Source of the DNA: Mikania micrantha
Taxonomy: Eukaryota; Streptophyta; Magnoliopsida; Asterales; Asteraceae
Length of the DNA: 64,000 bases
NCBI GenBank assembly: GCA_009363875.1
Contig: CM018698.1
Span: forward strand, 56,256,567 to 56,320,566
Direction: 5' to 3'
The notes under the pieces: generated by a model
The model's input: the letters and a program-made list of their open reading frames with translations, nothing else
What the model was told of the DNA's origin: nothing
Databases searched by the model: none
Shown here: one piece after another, positions 56,397 to 64,000 of the stretch
Position numbering within the stretch: the first letter of the stretch is position 1
How the letters are laid out: every line of letters begins with the position of its first letter
Program-made: the position numbers and the translations under genes

Positions 56397-58531
56397 TGTG
56401 ATAATTGCGCACAGAGAGTTACGTCAGCAACAGAGTGAGCACATTTGATCGTGTTTAAAATCCATGTGGAATTGACAATCAAAATGATTATGGGATGATA
56501 GTATGCGAAAAATGATGAACGTGGGCGAAAACCGTGCACGAAACGGAGTTACGAATTGCCCGAAATCGCGAAACGAAGTTTTGATCGAAAAACGGGTGAA
56601 ATTACCCTATGGCGGCACGCCCCAGGCAATGCGATGGTGCCAGGCGATGCGCGCGGGTTGCGAAAGAAAATATCCGGTTCGCCTTGGCTGCGCGGTACGC
56701 CCCGAGTCCCTCTCTGGCGTGGGGCGATGCGCCTGGGACAAAAATATCGGAAACGTGGTTAAAAAGTCAAGATTTTCATTCTTATCCCCATTTTTATCCT
56801 TCCTATCGACGGTAGCACCATCACCCATGAAAATCTTCATCCAATTCATCATTTCTTCAGATTTGAAGGCCTCACGACGTTTAGATCGCATCCAGGAGCG
56901 TTAAAACAAGTTCTGATCATCATTTCATCCGTTGGAATCCGTCAGAAAAGGTAATGGTTCATTTTAAACCTTCTGGTTTGATTTTTATTGATTAAATCTT
57001 GATTTTGAACGTAATGATATAGTTAGGATTGTTGATTATTGCCTAGATGATGGCTAGGATTGATTAGAAATGACAAACTCGAATTGTTAACGGGTAAATC
57101 CTTGTTTTGAGCCGTTGTAATGCCCGGTTGGCATGGAATCATAACAATGGTTATAAGGGTTTAAACCATTTGATTATGACAATGTAGATGATTAGTTTGA
57201 TTAATCTTTGACATGCAACGTGAAAGCCATGTGTTTCAAACTAATCACAGTCATTAACATACTCATTGGAACGATTATCTGATGTTTCTGATAACAGTCA
57301 GACTAGTATGTTAAACATGGTTATTAAACCTATTCTAATACTACGTTGGGATATTCCATGATATTTGGGTAATCAATAACAAGGATTGATCATTCCAAAG
57401 CCATTAAACTATCTAGGAACTGTGTTATCCTTATAATCAACAACATTAACTACTTGGTTAATCTGAGATTATACTGATTAATCAAGGGTGTCATCAACCT
57501 AGTATTGGGAATCTGAATCAGTATAGGTTCCTACATTATCATACATTGTATGATATGTCACTAAAATAAATAAATAATAATCTAACATCGGTTTGATGAC
57601 TTTCAAGGCAATGTCTTTGACATTGGGCGTTCAAAATGATTTAATTAGTAAGTTGGAACATAAATAACATATTAAACATAAATTAATGCAGAATCTCATC
57701 ATTAGCACCAGTTGCGAGTGTTCCTATTGCTGTGAGATATCAAGTGAGTTTCGTACAACCCCTTTTCTTTTTACTGTTTTATAAACATCGGGCTAACTCT
57801 GTAAACTGTTTTCTGAACATATGATATGCATCACTGATATCTGTGTGATTTCATGTGATTTTTGTGTGATTTCATGGGATTTTGCCGTTAGTAACTCTAT
57901 CACAGTATCAAAAGTCCTCATTCGTGAACTATATCTAGTGAACCCATGTGCGGCCGAACAGGAACCATTGATAGTACTATTGGCTGACAACCCATTCGCT
58001 GGGAGGAATGCATCTCCCCTTGTGTGAATGTTTGGTACCTGTTTCCATAACAACTTCTTAATGCTAGTGATAGACATTAAGATAATGAGGCATTAAGATA
58101 TTTACCGACGGGTAGTATCTTCGTGAACGAACAACTGTCCGAAAGAAACTAGATACGGGTCCCATGGTTATCCGGAACGGAGCTTTTTGAGAACATACTT
58201 ATCATATCATATTGTTTAAATAAACTTTCGAACTTACCAGCTTTGTGCTGACGTTTTAAACTTAACATTTTTGCAGGACAACGGTGACGACATGGTGAGG
58301 ATGCACTTCACTTAGTTGAACTTAAATGTACTAGATTGTGTAATAAACCTAGTTGTTTAGTTGATGGATTTACGAACCTTGGTAATATATTTATTTTAAG
58401 TGAATCTGTGTGCTGTGATATCGGTTCAAGTAAGTCACACCTCATCTCCGAGACATCACCACTATGCTTCCGCAACCATATCAGAGTATATAGTGACATC
58501 ATCTAAGGTGACGAGAGGTGGGGGTGTGACA
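56397..58531 (+). mobile_element. Solo LTR (family C relative) inside the CACTA transposase, TSD GTATG
   Basis: The insert starts TGTGATAATTGCGC and ends ggggtgtgaca, 2135 bp, flanked by GTATG at 56392-56396 and 58532-58536. Its first 700 bases are the reverse complement of the right end of the LTR at 10759-13591 (same gcatactat...cgcccacgttc block, same GC-rich strip), but the other end differs, so it is a relative rather than an identical copy. No internal domain is present. ORFs such as 56503-56904 and 57793-58077 are LTR sequence. Confidence 0.93.
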
Positions 58532-59644
58532 GTATGCAAACCAAATTCAACCGTCCAGATAGAAATGCAGATGCCGGTATTCCTAAAAGGCAGATACATG
58601 TATTTTCATCACAATGTCGACCAATTTCAAAGAAGAAAATCATATCACTTTCTGAAGAGACTAGAAAATCATTGGAATGGTTTGTATTGAACAACTGTGA
58701 TGAAATTAAAGACCACAAATCGTAAGTTTTTTATTTTTATTTTAATTATTCATTTAATATATATTTATAAACTAATTGAAGTTTTTCTATTAATCCAGTG
58801 AATTTGAATCCGAATTTCCTAAATGTGATGTAAAAACATAATTTTCTTCTTGGTTTTGATATAAATCAAATACATCTTTGTTTATATCTTCATCTGATGA
58901 ATTAAAGGCACTAGCACACGGTCCGTTGAATGCATATTTGTACACTGCTTGAATAGTTAATGTTGTGAGATTTGTGGTACACAATCGTGATGTTCGACGC
59001 ACTACTCAGAATAGTGGTGTTGTTACAATAGGAGAAGATAAAACTCCATTTTATGGTCAATTAGAGGAGATCATAGAGATGAACTATTTACATGGTTACT
59101 TGGTTGTATTATTTCGTTGTAAATGGTTCAACACATCGGGTAAACGGTTAATTAAGAAGAACAATATTACTGTGATCGATGTTAGCCGTGAATGGTTTGT
59201 TAACGAACAATATATTTTAGCTACACAAGCTAAGCAAGTGTTTTATCTCCAACATCCTTCTCGAACCACCGGTTATTGGAGAGTTGTCGAAGACGTACAC
59301 CATCGAAAACTTTGGGATCATCCAAGTATGAGTGTTGTTAATGAAATAGATATCTTACATGACACTCAATCATCTGATTATAACTTGGTTGTCATGATGA
59401 CTTAAAAGACAATGAATCTTTTGAGTGTAACTTAGTTGTCGACTTAGGCTTTTTACCCATGAGAACGGCTTCAGAGGAAAGTATGCGTGATGAAATTCTT
59501 ATCGATGATGATGATGATGATGAAGAAGAGGAAGATGAAAATGTTTACTTTTCAGATGAGGAAGATGAAATAAATGAGGATGTTGACAATGAAGATGATG
59601 ATGATATTGAAGACACCCAATATTGTAGTGATGATTCCGAATAA
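58532..59644 (+). pseudogene. CACTA transposase TNP2-type, 3' part (DUF4218 end, DUF4216, acidic tail)
   Basis: Directly after the second GTATG the frame reads QTKFNRPDRN, the expected continuation of the LEG(M) block before the LTR, so the insertion site is exact. An intron-like gap (donor gtaagt, about 58723) is followed by a DUF4216 domain at 58965-59405 (NSGVVTIGEDKTPFYGQLEE, LHGYLVVLFRCKWFN, YILATQAKQVFYLQHP). At 59459-59644 there is a highly acidic Asp/Glu tail. The join between DUF4218 and DUF4216 contains stops in all frames. Domain order matches the family. Confidence 0.9.
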
Positions 59645-59785
59645 ATGTATGTTTATTGCATATTTATTTTTAAATATACATGTTAACATTTATTATATGT
59701 TGTGTTATATAATTGCTACATATTATATTGCTTATTTTAACTTGTTAAGAATTAAGATTATGTTTATTATTTTTTCAATCTAGGA

Positions 59786-61779
59786 ATGGCAGATGTAGCA
59801 CGATCACTTGGTGGAGACGGGGGAAATGAACCTCCTTACGGTCCTCCATATAATTTGCGAACTGGTTGTGAATCTTGTAAGTTGTAGTATTTATATGTTT
59901 TATTATGTTGATTGCGAATCTTGTAAGTTGTAGTTGCTAACTTTTTGATTAAATTGATGTAGCAAAACCCGCAAAAAAACGTTCTCACGGAAAAAACTTA
60001 AACTTGTATGACAAGTTTCAAAAAAAATGAAAGCAGGCCACTTCCGTTAGAATTTGACTACTCCTCCAACCAATTTAGGGCTGTTGGAGAGAACTACCAA
60101 TTGTTTGTGAGATTGGTTTCAAACGAGGTTGATAGGCATGCCCCGTTTCACTACCGAAGTTGGCAAGAAGTTCCTAGTGAGATCAAAATGTCCATCCTTA
60201 CCACAATACATGTAAGTAGTCATTTTAACTTTTATATTAAATTTTCTAAGTTTTTGTTGCTTTGTAATTACATCTTTTCTTTTTGTAGCACTACTTTGAT
60301 CTTCAACGATATCACAACACTGAGTACTGGGAAGACATTAAGCAAGGGATCCAATCGGATTGTGCAAACCGTTATAAGGATCGAAAGACAGAGCTTAAAA
60401 AACATTTTGACAAAGTTGGAGGTTACGATAACACTGAAAGAGCAAAGACAAAACCACCAGAGGGCATGAACCTAGATGCTTGGGTTCGAGTTATTGAGGA
60501 GCTATTTACAACTCCCACATACCAGAAACGTTCTCAAGCAAACTCAGCAAATCGTTCAAAACAACTATATGGGAGTTATCATGGGACGCAGTCTTATGCA
60601 CAAAGACGATACACTGAAGTAAAATATTACAATTTTCATTATATGTGTAAATATATATTTAAAATTTCATTAATATAATATTTTAATTGTTTGTAAGGTC
60701 CACGAAACCGGGGTTGCAAAACATGCTGAAGGTTGGAGGGAGATGCACTGTAAGGGAAGCTCAGGTTGGTACAATGAGATAACAGAAACTCATTGGGTAA
60801 GTGCATGTCTTGTGTAATGTCTTTGTATGTGAGTTTAGGTTATAATGACTCATATGAATATGTTTGGTTAATTTTGACCCGTTAGGAAGTTTGGTTTTGT
60901 GTAACATGTCTTTGTATGTGAGTTTAGGCTATTTTGACCCGTTTATAGTTGCAATTGCAAGTGTATATGCATATGTTTGGTAAATTTTGACCCATTTGGA
61001 GTTGTAATTGTATGTTGTAAGTGTATATGCGTATGTTTGGTAAATTTTGACCCGTTTGTAGTTGCAATTGCATGTTTTAAAGGTATATGAGTATGTTTGG
61101 TAAATTTTGACCTGTTTAGAGTTGTAATTGTATGTTGTAAGTGTATATAAGTATGTTTAGTTAATTTTGACTCGTTTATAGTTGCAATTGCATGTTTTAA
61201 GTATATATGCATATGTTTGGTAAATTTTGACCCATTTGGAGTTGTAATTGTATGTTGTAAGTGTATATGCGTATGTTTGGTAAATTTTGACCCGTTTGTA
61301 GGTGCAATTGCATGTTTTTAAGTGTATATGCGTATGTTTGGTAAATTTTGACCCGTTAAGAGCTTTTGGTTTGTGTAATATGTCTTTGACCCGTTTAAAT
61401 GATTAAATGTAGGGTAAAGTTATGGACGAGAAAAACAAGTCAATGTCAAGCGCGGGTGGTGATGATACGCCAAACTAATGAGGTTGAAATACTTGAAAGG
61501 TCGTTGGGACAAAGGCGTGGTCACATTCGGGGTGTTGGTCGAACGGTGAAAAGTGTAACCGCGGATGTTGCTCCAAGTATGTCGTATACGCCACACAATC
61601 AAGATTTGCACGATGAATTACGACAAGCAAATGCTCGTTGGCAAGAACAACAAGAAATTAACCTACGGATGCAACAGATAAACGAGCTGATGTCACGCCA
61701 AAAAGCCTTTGACAATCCTTTCGAAAATCCCTACAAACCAACCTTTGAAGAAGATGATGATGATGATGAGAGTGAATAG
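59786..61779 (+). pseudogene. TnpA-like Transposase_24 (Ptta/En/Spm) gene, five exons, frameshifted
   Basis: Exons with canonical borders: 59786-59876, 59963-60211, 60289-60618, 60698-60796 and about 61413-61779. The joined frame reads LPLEFDYSSNQFRAVGENYQ, RSWQEVPSEIKMSILTTIH joined to HYFDLQRYHNTEYW, then AWVRVIEELFTTPTYQKRS, RSKQLYGSYHGTQSYAQRRY and VEILERSLGQRRGHIRGVGR. A Gln-rich coiled coil and an acidic tail (EEDDDDDESE) end it. This is the plant Transposase_24 family. Two single-base shifts break it: an A-run near 60026 in exon 2 and one near 61475 in the last exon. It would bind the subterminal motifs of the element. Confidence 0.88.
60855..61365. repeat. About eight 60-bp tandem repeats in the last intron of the TnpA-like gene
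   Basis: The phrase tatgtttggtaaattttgac(c/t)c recurs about every 60 bases from 60860 to 61340 (60860, 60972, 61032, 61092, 61152, 61213, 61273, 61334). It alternates with a gttgtaattgtatgttgtaagtgt or gttgcaattgcatgttttaa arm. The apparent minus-strand protein (60943-61212) is repeat sequence. Confidence 0.93.
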
Positions 61780-62004
61780 GATTTCACTTGGGTTATCTTG
61801 TGTTTGTTTAGATAATTGTGTTTTGTGGTTGAATTTGAATTCGGATATGTACTGTTAAACATGTATTACGCATGCGCGCATTAGGATAATTATGTTTTTA
61901 GTAATTTGAAGATTTGGGATTGTTTTAAATTTTATAGCAGGTTTTTGTACAGGTTTTATACATGTTTTTAATCTGGGAAAAAATAAAAAAAAAAAAAATT
62001 TTTT

Positions 62005-62270
62005 GCTGTTGACCTATAGCGACGACTCGCACGGAATCTGATAAAAAAATAATATTTTAATCAAAATTATTATTTCAATTTTTTTAAATTAAAAAACTGA
62101 ATTTAAGTTTAAAAAAAACAAAAAAAAAATAAAGAAGGTCTATAGCGACGACTTGTAGTCGCTATAGATAAACCTATTGCGACGACTACAACAGCGACGA
62201 CTTGTCCGGGCAACAGCGACGAAACAATAGGGACGACAGCCCAACGACGACTCGTCGTCGCTATACTCTA
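62005..62270. repeat. 3' subterminal repeats of the CACTA element
   Basis: ctatagcgacgact at 62013, ctatagcgacgacttg with tagtcgctatag at 62141-62166, gcgacgactacaacagcgacgactt at 62178-62203 and gacgactcgtcgtcgctata at 62245-62264. They match the 5' subterminal set in sequence and palindromic form. The terminal CACTA repeat does not follow. Confidence 0.9.
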
Positions 62271-63753
62271 TTGCATATGAATGTATGACATTTAACCTAA
62301 GTCTGCTCTAAATAAAATTTATGTTGCAAAGTAGAGTTTTGTACTAAATTTATACCAAAACTTATAAAAAAATAGTATGTTGCATAAACATTTAAATCGT
62401 ACAAGATACATTATGTTTTAAGATTTATAAAAGTAAAAATATATGTAAAACTAATATGAATGTTAAAATAATTACATATTAAAAAAAGATGAAAAAAACC
62501 AGCTTAGTTATGCGTGCAGTTTGATTATTGAGGTGTAACCCAATAACAAACAAGATGATTAGGTTATGTGTAAACATCACCTACTTTTCACTTCACATAG
62601 GCATAAGAGAGAGCCAATGTATTGGGAGGGAGGATAGATTACTCATAGGAGCCCACAATGTAAGGTTAAAAATTATTGTTTTTAAATAATTTTATCAATT
62701 TTAAAACTTAAGTAGCACATATTTGATCACAAAATGACACAAATCTGATCACAACATGATACAATTTTAAAAATAATTGATTATTTGACGGTAAAATTTG
62801 TTCTGTTAATGGAGTTTATATGAATACTAACTTATTATATAACTTGGGAAGTGTTCAAGCATTTGTTTTTCTACATACTCTCAATAAGTTTGTTTTTTTT
62901 TTTGTTGCAGCTAATCTGACTTTGCTATTTACCTAGGCAGATTTTTACCAACCTATATTTTGCCCCCTCATTTTTTTTTTAATTCGCCACTACGTAAACA
63001 TCATAACATACAAATGTGTATTATCAAGAAATGTTCCAACCAATTTCATCTTCTCTCACAAGAATCTCACTTTGGAAAAACACATTCTCTGGCAGAAGCT
63101 CCAGCATGGGAACAAGTTTATCAGGGTTCTTCATTCAATTGCTTGCTGGGCACATGAGTACCCGATCTATGAGCTTATCCGATAGATCACGCACCATTGT
63201 CGCAACACACACCATTCTCTCGTGACCATATTAATGGTTTGTCTCTCATGCCAAACTCACGCTAGGTGTGTGTAAACAAAGACGTTAACTACTCAAGCTA
63301 AACCAAATCTTGGCTTTTCTGTCTTGTTTTCTCCAAAACGTTATTTTTATGTAAACAAAACAAAAAAAAAAAGATTTTTAAAAACAATTTACACCGTAAC
63401 AACCGACATTCATTATTAAATATATATAATAGTTTGGAATAATTGCATTTATGAATTATCATACAAATCCTTATTTAAAATTGTATTTGAAAATGAAGTT
63501 TTGATTGTTTGTTAGTTGAAGTTAAACCAATAAAGAAGTAACAAGTTCATACATTTATTCGTTTTCCCGTTTATGCGTAAATAACACAACCTGTTTTTTC
63601 CTTTTTATTTAAAAAAATCTGGGCATGCATGTGTTTGGGTTGATCCAATGGCTGATCTAGTTGTTTGGGCGTGGGTTCAAGGTAACACACTCCATTTCAA
63701 ATATTTAGTAGGAATTTTTTATTTTCGAATGGCTTTAAAGGGAGTGTTGGTAA
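62271..63753. other. Right flank, nothing recognised
   Basis: AT-rich DNA. Short ORFs (62960-63225) lie in sequence without recognisable domains. Homopolymer runs occur at 62888-62902, 62971-62981 and 63361-63371. Confidence 0.5.
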
Positions 63754-63999
63754 TCAAGAACGAATTTGAATGATAAGATCAAAGAAGAACAAGATCAGAG
63801 AATACAAACTTCTGAATATGCGTTCTGAATTTTTGTCATTCATTGTATGCCCAAGATTGCTCGCTTGAGATGCAATCTCACTTAGTTTCCCGGCATAAAT
63901 ATCGAGTGACTCGTTAACACCCATTTTTAGAGATTCAAAATCTGACTCAAGTGTTTGTAACCGAGCCTCTTTAACTCTCTCAACTCCTACATGCCGAAC
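63754..63999 (-). pseudogene. Copia-type gag (UBN2) fragment, cut by the window edge
   Basis: A minus-strand frame open at the window end reads VKEARLQTLESDFESLKMG, then NESLDIYAGKLSEIASQASN and SERIFRSL, to a stop at 63754-63756. This matches the central part of the Ty1/Copia gag domain (UBN2 type; usual sense E-A-R-L-Q-T-L ... F-E-x-L-K-M-x-x-x-E-S-I-x-x-Y). After SERIFRSL the expected sequence is lost and the frame runs into hydrophobic residues, so the fragment probably ends there. The rest, if any, lies beyond 64000. Confidence 0.75.
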
Positions 64000-64000
64000 C

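Larger units (their letters stand above)
52209..62270 (+). mobile_element. CACTA (En/Spm) transposon, dead, 3' terminus missing
   Basis: The left end CACTACAAGAATG (52212) is the standard CACTA terminal sequence, preceded by tag (52209-52211) as a possible 3-bp target site. Subterminal repeats based on ctatagcgacgac and its palindrome occur at 52240-52640 and again at 62010-62270. Inside are a TNP2-type gene (54051-59644) and a Transposase_24-type gene (59786-61779), both degenerate. The expected right end (cttgtagtg) is not found after 62262, so the 3' terminus has been lost or heavily mutated. A solo LTR is inserted in the first gene. Confidence 0.93.

Noticed and set aside
60943..61212. 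Minus-strand repeat protein (HTHIHLQHT-type)
   Set aside because: It is the complement of the 60-bp tandem repeat in an intron of the TnpA-like gene.

Overview
This window is plant nuclear DNA, mostly layers of nested transposable elements with a few host-gene sequences between them. Evidence for a plant: chromodomain-bearing Ty3/gypsy (Tekay/Del-like) retrotransposons primed by initiator tRNA-Met, a CACTA (En/Spm) DNA transposon with TNP2-type and Transposase_24-type genes, a hAT relic, and host sequences of the PDLP (plasmodesmata-located protein), MLP/Bet v 1 and NFD4 (nodulin-like) families. The large Tekay LTRs and AT-rich spacers fit a big eudicot genome. Asteraceae is my guess from general resemblance and is not proven here. 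No tRNA, rRNA, CRISPR array or bacterial-type operon was seen. Element names A to E are local labels.

Layout. (1) 1-15695: a decayed minus-strand Tekay element A. It has a 3' LTR stub, degenerate pol and gag, an extra coiled-coil ORF in its leader, a tRNA-Met primer site, and a 5' LTR split by two solo LTRs: family B with TSD GTTAG and family C with probable TSD CTCCT/CTCCC. Element A itself interrupts the 5' LTR of element D. (2) 15696-22085: element D, a non-autonomous LTR retroelement with no gag or pol, a repetitive CAAGG-rich interior and a fragment of an NFD4-type transporter gene. (3) 22086-31441: a gene island with a foldback element, an apparently intact minus-strand PDLP-like gene (25300-26566) and a hAT transposase remnant. 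(4) 31442-47430: a three-layer nest. An old inverted B LTR (31447-31843 plus 44969-47362) is split by a young B element (31844-44963, TSD GAAAC). That in turn contains plus-strand Tekay element E (36301-44200), whose gag-pol frame is broken only by three nonsense codons. A deletion with CTC microhomology fused E to the right B LTR. (5) 47431-52211: LTR-like remnants and a broken MLP gene. (6) 52212 to about 62270: a dead CACTA transposon whose TNP2 gene is split by a solo LTR with TSD GTATG. (7) 62271-64000: unremarkable DNA, then the edge of a Copia gag on the minus strand.

Working together: the only locus that looks able to make a normal host product is the PDLP-like gene, which would act at plasmodesmata. 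All the transposon genes carry disabling changes. The main value of the window is the readable order of insertions, marked by exact target-site duplications, and several unusual non-coding structures: a near-perfect foldback of about 180 bp, motif arrays inside LTRs and palindromic CACTA ends.
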